DNA from: an uncultured Bacteroidales bacterium
GTDB lineage: Bacteria > Bacteroidota > Bacteroidia > Bacteroidales > JAFGXI01
DNA: 51,269 nt
Reading direction: 5' to 3'
NCBI GenBank assembly: GCA_947311115.1
Contig: CAMZKE010000040.1
Span: 1-51,269, forward strand
The position numbers were made by a program, and so were the translations under genes. A model generated the notes under the pieces. The model had not been told where the DNA came from. It was given only the letters and a program-made list of their open reading frames with translations, and searched no databases. This document shows, piece after piece, positions 8,686-16,724 of the stretch; the stretch's first letter is position 1, and every line of letters starts with the position of its first letter.

Positions 8686-9327
8686 ATGAAAAAAAGTATT
8701 TTAACATTAGTGGCAGTTGTATTATTATCGGTATTGGGTTACAGTAACAACAATTTTGACAGCCAAATGAAAGAAAATCTAAAGCAGCTTAGAGCTTTGA
8801 CTGAAAAAACTAACTACAAAGATTTAGGAAATAAATTTGCAACAATTGCAAAAAACAATCCCACACGTTTCGAACCGCTTTATTATTCGGCATATTGCTA
8901 TATACTAAATAGTTGGCAACTGAAAGATACTAAAGAAAAAACCGTAATTTTAACTCTTGCAAAAACTCAAATTGACAAGGCTAACAAATTAAAATTAAAC
9001 AATGATGAGCTTATGGTTTTAGAAGCATTTTATTATCAAGCAATTATTGTTATAAACCCTCAACAAAATAGGCAAGTATATTCACAAAAAGCGAGTATGC
9101 TACTAAAAAAAGCACAATCGATAAATAAAAACAATCCACGTGCTCAATTCCTTTTAGCTCAAAATGTTTATTATACACCTAAGCAATACGGAGGAGGAAA
9201 AGAAAAAGCTTTAGCTTTATTCAAAAAAGCAGAAAAACTATACTCTAAACAAAAGCAAAACAATTACTTATCTCCAATTTGGGGGCAACATACAAATAGC
9301 AAAATGATTAAAACTTGCAAACAGTAG
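8686..9327 (+). CDS. Exported tetratricopeptide-like protein
   Basis: A 213-residue protein with a signal peptide (MKKSILTLVAVVLLSVLGYS, cleavage near 20). The mature part is almost wholly helical and contains TPR-like units: NKFATIAKNNPTRFEPLYYS at about 46, KAQSINKNNPRAQFLLAQNV at about 145 and KALALFKKAEKLYSKQ at about 174. It probably acts as a periplasmic protein-binding scaffold, but no partner is evident. It has its own -7 box 36 bases upstream. A 95-base gap separates it from the LytS-type kinase gene. Confidence 0.6.
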   Translation: MKKSILTLVAVVLLSVLGYSNNNFDSQMKENLKQLRALTEKTNYKDLGNKFATIAKNNPTRFEPLYYSAYCYILNSWQLKDTKEKTVILTLAKTQIDKANKLKLNNDELMVLEAFYYQAIIVINPQQNRQVYSQKASMLLKKAQSINKNNPRAQFLLAQNVYYTPKQYGGGKEKALALFKKAEKLYSKQKQNNYLSPIWGQHTNSKMIKTCKQ

Positions 9328-9422
9328 ATTTTTAGATTTGAAATATGAGATGTAATAGTTCTCATATTTCAGGTCTTGTATTTAATAATCTAATTTTTAT
9401 TAACTTCGTGAAAAATATAGAA

Positions 9423-10451
9423 ATGAAAAATAAACATATAAAAAATATTATAATAATTTTCGTAATAAGTATTGCAATCACATTTATATTCGATTTTGCT
9501 TTTGGTGGAGCACTTTCCAACTTACCGGAACTCTTATTAAATATTCTTTACGGAGTATTAATTGGTGGAACTCTAAGCCTTAGCGGGTTTGTAACTCGCT
9601 TAGTTTTAAAAAACTCTGACATAACAGCAAAACCGATAAAAACATATATTTTATTGTTAATTACCGTTAGCTTATTTATTGTAATAGATGTGTTTACTAT
9701 TAATACTTTGTGGTATTATTTTACTCAAGATTTAAGTATATTTTATATTTTCACTGATACAGGGTTTATACTATCATCTATAATTACAATTTTTATTGGT
9801 CTAATAATTTTCTTTATAATTTTATCGAGAAGCTATATAACAAAACTTAATGAAACAAATAATGAGCTAATAAAAATTAAACAAGAAGCCGAGAAATCTA
9901 AATTTGAAACACTAAAATCGCAGATTAATCCACATTTTTTATTTAACAGTTTAAATACACTTAGCTCATTAATTTACATTGACGCAAGTAAAGCTGATGA
10001 ATTTACAAGTAAACTATCAAAAATTTACCGATATATTCTCGACCATCAAGATGATGAGTTAACAAGTGTAAACGATGAAATTGAATTTATAAATCAATAT
10101 ATTTACCTTCAAAAAATTAGATTTGATAATAATTTTGAAGTGCAAATTGAAGATTACTCCAATTATAAAAATATGCTAATTGTACCATTATCCTTGCAAA
10201 TTTTACTCGAAAACGTATTTAAACACAATATTATTTCAAATAAAATTAAAATAAATATTTCTATAAATTTTGAGCAAAGCTATATAATTGTAGAAAATAA
10301 TAAGATTCCTAAAAAAGACGAACAGATATCTCATAATGTAGGTATTAGTAATATTATAAATCGTTATAAATTAATATGCAAAAAAGAATGTATTATTGAG
10401 AACACCGAAAATATTTTTAAAGTAAAACTACCTTTAATCGAAAACAACTAA
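9423..10451 (+). CDS. LytS-type sensor histidine kinase
   Basis: A 342-residue membrane kinase that should phosphorylate the response regulator encoded four bases downstream. Four hydrophobic segments occupy about residues 9-130. A short coiled linker (about 148-165) leads to the His_kinase domain with the phospho-acceptor motif SQINPHFLFNSLNTLSS (about 167-183). The ATP-binding part has PLSLQILLENVFKHNI (about 251). It has no periplasmic sensor domain, so it probably senses membrane state or a small ligand through its helices. I placed the start at the ATG at 9423. An in-frame ATG at 9345 would add 26 residues without similarity to the family. Confidence 0.85.
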   Translation: MKNKHIKNIIIIFVISIAITFIFDFAFGGALSNLPELLLNILYGVLIGGTLSLSGFVTRLVLKNSDITAKPIKTYILLLITVSLFIVIDVFTINTLWYYFTQDLSIFYIFTDTGFILSSIITIFIGLIIFFIILSRSYITKLNETNNELIKIKQEAEKSKFETLKSQINPHFLFNSLNTLSSLIYIDASKADEFTSKLSKIYRYILDHQDDELTSVNDEIEFINQYIYLQKIRFDNNFEVQIEDYSNYKNMLIVPLSLQILLENVFKHNIISNKIKINISINFEQSYIIVENNKIPKKDEQISHNVGISNIINRYKLICKKECIIENTENIFKVKLPLIENN

Positions 10452-10455
10452 GGCT

Positions 10456-11208
10456 ATGAATATACTTATAATTGAAGACGAAATTTTAGCATCAAAAAAA
10501 TTAGAAATATTAATAGCTAAACTTATTCCAAACTACAAAATTGTTGGAATAGCAAAATCGGTACAACAAGCTATTAAACTTATTAGTGAAAATAATATTG
10601 ATTTAGGATTTTTCGATATACAAATTGAAGATGGATTAAGTTTCGATATTTTTGATAAAACAGACATAAACTTCCCCATAATTTTCACAACAGCTTTTAA
10701 CGAATACGCTGTAAAAGCCTTTAAATTAAACAGTATAGATTATCTGCTTAAACCAATATCTGAACCTGAATTAAAAAATGCTATCAATAAATATAACAAG
10801 CATTGGAACACCGAAAATAAAAAACTTTCGCCTTTACTAATTGACGAAATAAAAAGTCTGATGCAAGGTAATTACAAAGAGCGTTTTACAATAAAAACAG
10901 GAAATAAATTAAAAATAATAAACACAAAAGATATTTGCTATTTTTTTAGTCAAGATAAAGGAACTTATGCGAAAACTATTGACAATAAAGACAACTTATT
11001 AGATTACACTTTAGAAAATATTTTTCCGTTGCTAAACAATAAACATTTTTTTAGAATAAGTAGAAAATTCATCGTAAATATTAATCATATAAAAGATATT
11101 TATTCATACTCAAACTCACGCTTAAAAGTTAATTTAGTTGTCGATAACAACGACGAACTAATTGTAAGCCGAGAAAAAGTACGTGCATTTAAAGAATGGT
11201 TGGCGTAG
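10456..11208 (+). CDS. LytTR-family response regulator
   Basis: A 250-residue transcription factor partnered with the upstream kinase. Residues 1-118 form a receiver domain with the acidic pair in IIEDEIL, the phosphorylated aspartate in LGFFDIQIEDGL (about 54), the conserved threonine in FTTAFNEYA and the lysine in YLLKPI (about 100). Residues 140-250 form a LytTR DNA-binding domain (FTIKTGNKLKIINTKDICYF and HFFRISRKFIVNINHIKDI). Its targets are unknown. LytTR proteins usually bind direct repeats upstream of a few envelope or transport genes. The gene converges on ispE with only 16 bases between the stop codons. Confidence 0.88.
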   Translation: MNILIIEDEILASKKLEILIAKLIPNYKIVGIAKSVQQAIKLISENNIDLGFFDIQIEDGLSFDIFDKTDINFPIIFTTAFNEYAVKAFKLNSIDYLLKPISEPELKNAINKYNKHWNTENKKLSPLLIDEIKSLMQGNYKERFTIKTGNKLKIINTKDICYFFSQDKGTYAKTIDNKDNLLDYTLENIFPLLNNKHFFRISRKFIVNINHIKDIYSYSNSRLKVNLVVDNNDELIVSREKVRAFKEWLA

Positions 11209-11224
11209 ATAATATTATAACAGG

Positions 11225-12028
11225 TTAATCAATAATTTCGTTCCAAACAAAATAATTTTTGTATTCTATTATATTAGGATTTGTATTAAAAATACCATAA
11301 ATAGCCGAACCACTGCCAGACATAGATGCATATTCTGCACCATTATTGTATAAATATTGTTTAATTTCTGCTAATTCAGGATGTAAACTAAATATATATT
11401 TTTCGAAATCGTTTATAACGAGATGTTTCCACTTATTAACCGGAAGTTCTAATATTTTTAATAAATCAGCAGAAGTTTTATTAATACTAACATTTTTGAA
11501 AGCGTCTTTTGTAGATATACTTATGCCTGATTTAATAACCACTATAAACTTAGCTTTTAAAAAATTTGGTAAATATTTATGATTATCGCCTTTCCCTGTT
11601 ACATACGATGGCTTATTATCAATAAAAAAGGAACAATCGCTGCCAATTTTATCAGCATATTTAAGTAATTTAGTTTTTGAAATATTTAAGTTAAAATATT
11701 TATTCAAAGCTATTAACATATATGTAGCATTGGCCGAACCGCCACCTAAGCCCGCTTCAATAGGAATAAGTTTATGTAAATGTATTTTTAATGGCGGCAA
11801 TTTATATTGCTTCGATAAAATATTATATGCTCTTAAAACTAAATTTGTATCTGAGTTTTTTAATTGTATTCCGGTTAAATTAAACTTTTGTTCGCTATTT
11901 ACCTTAAACTCAATAATATCACGTAATTTAATTGGATAAAAAACTGATTGAAGATTATGAAAACCATCATCACGTTTACTTAAAATATTTAAACCAATAT
12001 TAATTTTAGCGTTAGGAAAAACAATCAT
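11225..12028 (-). CDS. ispE: 4-diphosphocytidyl-2-C-methyl-D-erythritol kinase
   Basis: A 267-residue GHMP kinase of the MEP isoprenoid pathway. It phosphorylates the 2-hydroxyl of CDP-methylerythritol with ATP. Landmarks are the N-terminal FPNAKINIGLNILSKRDDG, with the family's lysine and histidine-containing DGFHNLQSVFYPI, the ATP loop PIEAGLGGGSANATYM (about 89-104) and the C-terminal SMSGSGSAIYG. I chose the ATG at 12028. The ATG at 12043 would add only MYFCF and would lie inside the promoter, where TATTTTTG (12040-12033) ends four bases before 12028. The mRNA is therefore predicted to be leaderless. Confidence 0.9.
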   Translation of the reverse strand: MIVFPNAKINIGLNILSKRDDGFHNLQSVFYPIKLRDIIEFKVNSEQKFNLTGIQLKNSDTNLVLRAYNILSKQYKLPPLKIHLHKLIPIEAGLGGGSANATYMLIALNKYFNLNISKTKLLKYADKIGSDCSFFIDNKPSYVTGKGDNHKYLPNFLKAKFIVVIKSGISISTKDAFKNVSINKTSADLLKILELPVNKWKHLVINDFEKYIFSLHPELAEIKQYLYNNGAEYASMSGSGSAIYGIFNTNPNIIEYKNYFVWNEIID

Positions 12029-12032
12029 AAAG

Positions 12033-12040
12033 CAAAAATA
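12033..12040 (-). promoter_or_regulatory. -7 box of ispE, four bases from the start codon
   Basis: TATTTTTG on the minus strand matches TAnnTTTG and is followed by CTTT and then the ispE ATG. Transcription is expected to begin at or next to the A of the ATG, so translation would need no leader. Confidence 0.55.
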
Positions 12041-12175
12041 CATTATATTTTATTATTTAACTCTGTAAAATAAAAAATAATAACTACAAGCATAATAAGA
12101 TTTAGCACCTATAAATCAACAATATAAGCATTATTTTAAACATATTATTATTTCTAGTCAATAATAAGTTTTTAC

Positions 12176-12199
12176 TTTGTAAATAAATTATTACATTTG
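12176..12199 (+). promoter_or_regulatory. Promoter of the small lipoprotein gene
   Basis: TTTG at 12176-12179 and TACATTTG at 12192-12199. The -7 box is perfect but the 12-base spacing is shorter than the usual 19-21, so the TTTG assignment is uncertain. The leader to the ATG at 12225 is about 20 bases. Confidence 0.5.
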
Positions 12200-12224
12200 T
12201 GATGAACATATTAAAACTTATAAA

Positions 12225-12680
12225 ATGAATACAAAAGTACTTTTAGTTATTTCGTTAGCGGCATTAATTTTTATTTCTTGTGGAAAAGATGCTGAAACTG
12301 TTACAGTTAAAAATGGTAGTGCAAAAATTACCGGTGTTGCAAAATGTGAATTAGATATGACAAATACTGAGCGTGAATATGTACCTAGCGGTACAAAAAT
12401 TATTGCAACAATAAATACTTCAGACCTAGTTACCGCTCCTGATGCCAACATTAATTATCCTCAAAAAACTTTTACAACTACGGTTGGTGCTAACGGAGCA
12501 TATACTCTTGCAGTAGATGCTAATGCAAAAACAGTAAATGTAACTATTACTGCTAGCGATTTTGAATACGATAAAAAAATTAACGACACAACTTACACAA
12601 GAACAGTTTATTCCCTTGCTCCTAATGGCGTTACTGTAATTGATGGTATTACTAAAATTAATGATTTAAACTTTAATTAA
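12225..12680 (+). CDS. Small lipoprotein with a predicted beta fold
   Basis: A 151-residue exported lipoprotein (MNTKVLLVISLAALIFISCGK, lipid-bearing cysteine about residue 19). The mature part is rich in threonine, valine and asparagine with alternating hydrophobic residues, for example AKITGVAKCELDMTNTEREY and ANGAYTLAVDANAKTVNVTI. This suggests an immunoglobulin-like or carboxypeptidase-regulatory-like beta sandwich exposed in the periplasm or on the surface. I do not recognise a specific family. It is a single-gene unit with its own -7 box and a strong hairpin terminator directly after it. Confidence 0.65.
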   Translation: MNTKVLLVISLAALIFISCGKDAETVTVKNGSAKITGVAKCELDMTNTEREYVPSGTKIIATINTSDLVTAPDANINYPQKTFTTTVGANGAYTLAVDANAKTVNVTITASDFEYDKKINDTTYTRTVYSLAPNGVTVIDGITKINDLNFN

Positions 12681-12701
12681 AATAATATTCTTAATATTTA
12701 A

Positions 12702-12730
12702 AACTCGGGAATTTATTCTCGAGTTTTTTT
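12702..12730 (+). terminator. Rho-independent terminator
   Basis: AACTCG and CGAGTT pair around an inner GAAT/ATTC, and seven T follow. It closes the small lipoprotein unit and reaches the 3' end of the converging marR gene. Confidence 0.8.
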
Positions 12731-13157
12731 ATGCCTTTTTTATTATTTTTTTTAAAATATTGGATACTAATTTTGCATCAATTTCTGAAATATCAGAAAA
12801 TATATTTCCCATTACATTTTCAACAATTACTAACATTTTTTTATATAAAACAACACCATTATATGTTAGCATAACTGTATTTGCACGTTTATCTGTATTT
12901 TTAACTTCTCTTTTAACAATGCCTTTATTCTCTAATTTTAATAAATTTCTTGTAATTGCTACTTTATTCTTTCCTGTTGCATTTACTAATTCTTTTTGTG
13001 TTTGATGTTTATAATTATATAAATATGCAATTATTGTCCAATCGTCAGAAGTATATTCTAATGATTGTTTTTGAAATTCAGACTGAATTTTAGCACCAAT
13101 ATTTTTTGATACTATTTGTGTAAGTCGCCCTATTGAGCTATCAAAATTGTATTTCAT
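12729..13157 (-). CDS. MarR-family transcriptional regulator
   Basis: A 142-residue winged-helix regulator. Helix-turn-helix and wing features are visible: QKELVNATGKNKVAITRNLLKLENKGIVKREVKNTDKRANTVMLT at about residues 54-98 follows the MarR pattern, including the wing's D-K-R-A. The flanking helices form the dimer interface. It is transcribed divergently from the reductive-dehalogenase-like gene, and two TTTCAT-based palindromes lie in the 78-base gap. Local repression, probably relieved by a small phenolic or halogenated compound, is therefore the simplest reading (inference). A TATTTTTG -7 box lies upstream on the minus strand, with about 20 bases of leader. Confidence 0.85.
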   Translation of the reverse strand: MKYNFDSSIGRLTQIVSKNIGAKIQSEFQKQSLEYTSDDWTIIAYLYNYKHQTQKELVNATGKNKVAITRNLLKLENKGIVKREVKNTDKRANTVMLTYNGVVLYKKMLVIVENVMGNIFSDISEIDAKLVSNILKKIIKKA

Positions 13158-13198
13158 TAAAAATACTTTAAATTTATTTCAAAAATATATAAAATTAG

Positions 13199-13242
13199 TT
13201 TCATTTGAAATTATTTTTCATTAATTTTGTTTCATATGAAAC
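13199..13242. promoter_or_regulatory. MarR operator pair and promoter of the RdhA-like gene
   Basis: A perfect 14-bp palindrome, GTTTCATATGAAAC, at 13229-13242 spans the ATG start codon (13236-13238). A near-palindrome, TTTCATTTGAAA, at 13199-13210 lies 30 bases upstream. Both share the half site TTTCAT. The -7 box TAATTTTG (13222-13229) lies between them and abuts the second palindrome, and a TTTG at 13204-13207 is inside the first. A dimeric MarR bound to either site would block the promoter or the initiating polymerase. Confidence 0.6.
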
Positions 13243-14585
13243 TAATATTAACCGATTATATTATTTTAAGTATTGGAATTTCTGTACTAATTTCATTCAT
13301 CTATTTTTCAATAATATCATATAAAGAAAAGGAAAAGAATGCTTCAGCAAAACTTGCAATTATAGGTATTGCTATATTTTTATTATTATTTTCATTGGCA
13401 ATATACAATTTTAAATTTAAAGAAATTATTTCACTAACTATTATTACAATACTTCCCATTAGCTTAATTATTTTATTGTTTCCTTTTCGAAAAAAACATA
13501 ATATAAAAAGAATAATTCCAAAAAAACAAATAGACGAACGAGATATAATGTTTTCGAGATACAACTTAAAAGAAGACACTGAGGAATATAATAATTACTA
13601 TTTAGAAAACCCTGAGTTAAAGGATTTTGACGATTATTTAAGAAAAAAGCCCGGTTTATTATCTGATAAATCATCATTATATAATAAACATATCTTTAAT
13701 GCAACAAAAGCTAGTTTTTCGGTATCGCAACATTTAAAAAGTATTGTTAAAGGGAAGGCTAAGCAAAAAAAAGAAATTAATAAAGAAGAAACAACTAAAT
13801 TTATAAAAGCTTGGGTAAAGCATTTAGGAGCGGTTTCTGTAGGAATTACAGAACTAAAGAATTATCATTTATACTCACATCATGGAAGAGAATTACACGG
13901 AAAAAAAGTCATAAATAAAGATAAATATGCAATAGCTTTTACGGTAGAAATGGATAAAGATTTGATTGACAGTTCGCCAAATGCCCCAACTATTTTAGAA
14001 TCAGCAAAAAAATATGTTGATGCGGCAGTAATTGCTGTACAGCTTGCAGAATATATTAGAAATTTAGGATATAACGCATCAGCACATATCGACGAAAGTT
14101 ACGAAGTAGTTTGTCCGCTTGTGGCACGCGATGCAGGTTTAGGCGAAATTGGCAGAATGGGTTTACTTATGACTCCGGAACTTGGTCCAAGAGTAAGAAT
14201 TGCTGTTGTTACTACTGAACTTGAGCTAATAACAGATTCAATAAAATACGAACCAAGTGTTATAAATTTTTGTACTATTTGCAAAAAATGTGCAGATTCC
14301 TGTCCTTCAAATGCAATATCATTTAATAAACAAGAAAATATTGATGGCGTAATTAGATGGCAAATAAATCAAGAAAAATGCTTCGAGTTTTGGACTCAAA
14401 CTGGTACCGATTGCGGTCGATGCATTAGTGTTTGCCCATATTCTCACCCCAATAATTTAATGCATAATGTAGTTCGCTCAGGTATTAAAAACTCTACATT
14501 ATTCAGTTTGTTAGCTCTAAAAATGGATGATTATTTCTACGGAAGAAAACCAAAATCAAAAGTTTCTGAAAAATTTGGAGTGTAA
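13236..14585 (+). CDS. Membrane-anchored reductive-dehalogenase-like protein
   Basis: A 449-residue protein of the RdhA family of cobalamin and Fe-S reductases. Two 4Fe-4S motifs lie at the C-terminus: CTICKKCADSCP at about 346, and a second from a cysteine in EKCFEFW with CGRCISVCPYSHP at about 393. The middle shows the family motif GLGEIGRMGLLMTPELGPRV. It has no Tat signal. Instead three N-terminal membrane segments (about 3-23, 34-52 and 59-80) precede a charged linker, so the catalytic part is predicted to be tethered to the membrane. Closely related epoxyqueuosine reductase (QueG) lacks such helices. Activity on organohalides is possible but unproven. The start is ATG 13236, because the in-frame TTG at 13227 lies within the -7 box. 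Confidence 0.75.
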   Translation: MKLILTDYIILSIGISVLISFIYFSIISYKEKEKNASAKLAIIGIAIFLLLFSLAIYNFKFKEIISLTIITILPISLIILLFPFRKKHNIKRIIPKKQIDERDIMFSRYNLKEDTEEYNNYYLENPELKDFDDYLRKKPGLLSDKSSLYNKHIFNATKASFSVSQHLKSIVKGKAKQKKEINKEETTKFIKAWVKHLGAVSVGITELKNYHLYSHHGRELHGKKVINKDKYAIAFTVEMDKDLIDSSPNAPTILESAKKYVDAAVIAVQLAEYIRNLGYNASAHIDESYEVVCPLVARDAGLGEIGRMGLLMTPELGPRVRIAVVTTELELITDSIKYEPSVINFCTICKKCADSCPSNAISFNKQENIDGVIRWQINQEKCFEFWTQTGTDCGRCISVCPYSHPNNLMHNVVRSGIKNSTLFSLLALKMDDYFYGRKPKSKVSEKFGV

Positions 14586-14650
14586 AAAACCTCATAATTA
14601 ACTCATATTAAACATAATATTAAATTTATTCGTATTTTATTTGCAAAAAA

Positions 14651-14706
14651 ATTGCATATATTAAATTCTTGACATACATTTGCGGTGTACTAATACATTA
14701 ATACAC
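14651..14706 (+). promoter_or_regulatory. Promoter and YtrA-type operator of the ABC operon
   Basis: The -7 box TACATTTG lies at 14675-14682, with ATTG at 14651-14654 as a possible -33 element (20-base spacing). Directly after it, at 14685-14706, GTGTA and TACAC are separated by 12 bases, and much of the interval is also symmetric (18 of 22 positions self-complementary). This closely resembles the AGTGTA-spacer-TACACT operator described for Bacillus YtrA. The repressor gene is the third gene of this operon. Confidence 0.65.
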
Positions 14707-14721
14707 TAAAACGATTGTAAA

Positions 14722-15558
14722 ATGATTGAAATTAACAAACTAAGTTTTTCTTACAAAAAGAATAATAAGCTTTTTGATAACTTAAACCTAAAAACAGAAC
14801 CTGGACATATTTATGGCTTATTAGGGAAGAATGGTGCCGGTAAAACCACTCTTTTAAAACAAATATGCGGTTTATTATTTCCAAATGAAGGTATTTGCAG
14901 TATAGACAAACTAATTTCTAAAACTCGAAATCCTGAATTTCTGAAAAAATTCTATTTTATACCTGAAGAATTTAACACTCCTGCAATTACAATAGAACGA
15001 TATATTAAAATTTATGCCCCATTTTATCCAAATTTTAAAATTACAGAATTCAGAAATCACGTTGAACAGCTAAAGGTGCCAACCGATACAAAGCTTAATA
15101 AAATGTCTTATGGGCAAAAAAAGAAGTTTCTTCTTTCTTTTGGACTTGCGTGCAATACCGATGTAGTAATAATGGACGAACCAACTAACGGACTTGACAT
15201 ACCATCGAAAAGTACATTCCGTAAAATAATTACTTCGGCAATTACAGAAGATAAAACTTTTATAATATCAACACATCAAATAAAAGATATTGATACTATT
15301 ATTGATGGTGTAATTATTTTAGATAACGGTGTTATTCGTTTTAATAAATTTATTAACGAAATATCTGATAAACTGAAATTTACAATTACTAAAGACAACG
15401 ATAATTCTGAAAATATATTATATTCAGAACATAGTTTAGCCGGAAACAAATCTATTGTAAAAAACACAGATATGGATTTTACAAAACCGGATATGGAATT
15501 ATTGTTTAACTCAATAATTAGTAAAAACAGTAAACTTGTTAACTTTTTAAATAATTAA
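14722..15558 (+). CDS. ABC transporter ATP-binding protein
   Basis: A 278-residue ATPase subunit. Walker A is GLLGKNGAGKTTLLKQ (about 33-48), the signature region is KMSYGQKKKFLLSFGLA (about 128) and Walker B is VVIMDEPTNGLD (about 153), with the switch histidine in ISTHQIKD. The signature is MSYGQ instead of LSGGQ, as in several YtrB/BcrA-like exporters. The C-terminal 80 residues are a less conserved tail. It is the first gene of a four-gene operon with a permease, a GntR regulator and a GIN-like protein. Such YtrA-controlled exporters often respond to cell-wall-active agents, and that role is inferred here. Confidence 0.88.
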   Translation: MIEINKLSFSYKKNNKLFDNLNLKTEPGHIYGLLGKNGAGKTTLLKQICGLLFPNEGICSIDKLISKTRNPEFLKKFYFIPEEFNTPAITIERYIKIYAPFYPNFKITEFRNHVEQLKVPTDTKLNKMSYGQKKKFLLSFGLACNTDVVIMDEPTNGLDIPSKSTFRKIITSAITEDKTFIISTHQIKDIDTIIDGVIILDNGVIRFNKFINEISDKLKFTITKDNDNSENILYSEHSLAGNKSIVKNTDMDFTKPDMELLFNSIISKNSKLVNFLNN

Positions 15559-15562
15559 AATT

Positions 15563-16348
15563 ATGGAAAACTTTAATATAAACAGAGTACTTCTATTAAT
15601 AAAAAAAGATGTACTTGAAAATATAAAAATAATACTACTAGGTTATTTTGCAGTAATAGGTGCAGTTATTCTTTTCTTAATTATTGATGCAGATAAAATT
15701 AACGCACATTTATGGTTAAATTTTAATCAAATATATCAAATGTCATTAGCATTTGTTGCAATTGTAATAGCAGGTATGTCATTTACAAATTTCAGAACTA
15801 AAGAGCTATCTATTTCATACTTAACTCTGCCTGCATCAAATATCGAAAAAACTGTAAGCCAAATTATACTTATTACTTTTGGCACTATTATTAGTTACAC
15901 TATTGTGTTTTACATATCACATTTTTTGTTTATTGCAATTGGCAAAGCTTTTTACACAATAAAAATTGGAAACTTTAATCCTTTCTACTATGAAAATATA
16001 GTTTATATAAATAAAATAATTATTGCACAATCAATATTTATAGCAGGTGCATCGTACTTTAAAAAAGTACCTGTTTTTAAAACAGGGGTTGTTTTATTTG
16101 GCTTATGGATACTTATTTTTGGTTTGTTTGCTTATTTAATGCATTTTACATTTGAAAATTTACCTAATAATGTTGGAGTTATTGCTAATTCAGGAATATC
16201 TAATACACATTTAAACATAGGTGCTAAAAACATTATTGAAACATCAAATTTATTGTCAGGACAAATATTAGAAATATTTTTAACATACTTTTTAGCACCA
16301 ATATTTTGGATAATTACATATTTTAATGTTAAAGAAAAGGAGATATAA
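15563..16348 (+). CDS. ABC-2-type transporter permease
   Basis: A 261-residue membrane protein with six hydrophobic stretches (about 19-41, 54-73, 95-125, 148-168, 176-200 and 232-253) and a short cytoplasmic N-terminus (INRVLLLIKKDVLENIKI). It starts four bases after the ATPase gene and ends three bases before the regulator gene, so it is the permease half of the same exporter. The sequence family is poorly conserved; the call rests on context, topology and length. Confidence 0.75.
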   Translation: MENFNINRVLLLIKKDVLENIKIILLGYFAVIGAVILFLIIDADKINAHLWLNFNQIYQMSLAFVAIVIAGMSFTNFRTKELSISYLTLPASNIEKTVSQIILITFGTIISYTIVFYISHFLFIAIGKAFYTIKIGNFNPFYYENIVYINKIIIAQSIFIAGASYFKKVPVFKTGVVLFGLWILIFGLFAYLMHFTFENLPNNVGVIANSGISNTHLNIGAKNIIETSNLLSGQILEIFLTYFLAPIFWIITYFNVKEKEI

Positions 16349-16351
16349 ACA

Positions 16352-16714
16352 ATGGATTTTAATGATAACAAAGCGATATACCTTCAAATAGCCGATAATT
16401 TTTGCGAAAAAATTCTGCTCAAAGAATTTAGCGAAAACGATAGAATACCATCTGTACGCGACTTTGCAATAAGCTATGAGGTAAACCCTAATACTGTAAT
16501 GCGAACTTATAATTTTCTTCAAGAAAAGGAAATAATTTATAATAAAAGAGGTATTGGATATTTTATTGCTGAAGGAGCTTACAAAAAAACTCTGAGAATA
16601 AAAAAAGAAGAATTTTTATATAATGAACTACCAAACTTGTTTAAAACTATGAAACTTTTAAACATTGATTTAAACGAGATAAGTGAAAAATTAAAAGAAT
16701 TTGAAAATAAATAA
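16352..16714 (+). CDS. GntR-family regulator, YtrA subfamily
   Basis: A 120-residue repressor-type protein. The N-terminal winged helix (IYLQIADNFCEKILLKEFSENDRIPSVRDFAISYEVNPNTVMRTY, about 8-52) is typical GntR, and RIPSVRDFA with NPNTVMRTYNFLQ marks the YtrA subfamily. The C-terminal effector part is only about 50 residues, again as in YtrA. The likely target is the dyad GTGTA-N12-TACAC at 14685-14706 in the promoter of its own operon, giving autoregulation of the exporter. The inducer is unknown. Confidence 0.88.
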   Translation: MDFNDNKAIYLQIADNFCEKILLKEFSENDRIPSVRDFAISYEVNPNTVMRTYNFLQEKEIIYNKRGIGYFIAEGAYKKTLRIKKEEFLYNELPNLFKTMKLLNIDLNEISEKLKEFENK

Positions 16715-16724
16715 AATAAATAAA

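Noticed and set aside
9345-9425. Upstream ATG of the LytS-type kinase (26 extra residues)
   Set aside because: The added residues do not look like a family N-terminus, and a TAACTTCG promoter-like box lies within them. ATG 9423 directly precedes the first membrane helix.
12028-12043. Upstream ATG of ispE (MYFCF extension)
   Set aside because: It lies upstream of or within the -7 box. Family proteins begin near FPNAKINIGL.
13227-13238. TTG start giving MFHMK for the RdhA-like protein
   Set aside because: The TTG is the end of the -7 box TAATTTTG, so it would not be transcribed. The ATG at 13236 follows at a normal distance.
13301-13677. Hydrophobic minus-strand frames within the RdhA-like gene
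   Set aside because: They are antisense images of its membrane helices, with no promoter or homology.
13236-14585. Epoxyqueuosine reductase (QueG)
   Set aside because: The membrane helices, the order of the cysteine motifs and GLGEIGRMGLLMTPELGPRV fit RdhA better. The HEAT-repeat C-terminus of long QueG is absent. Phylogeny would decide.
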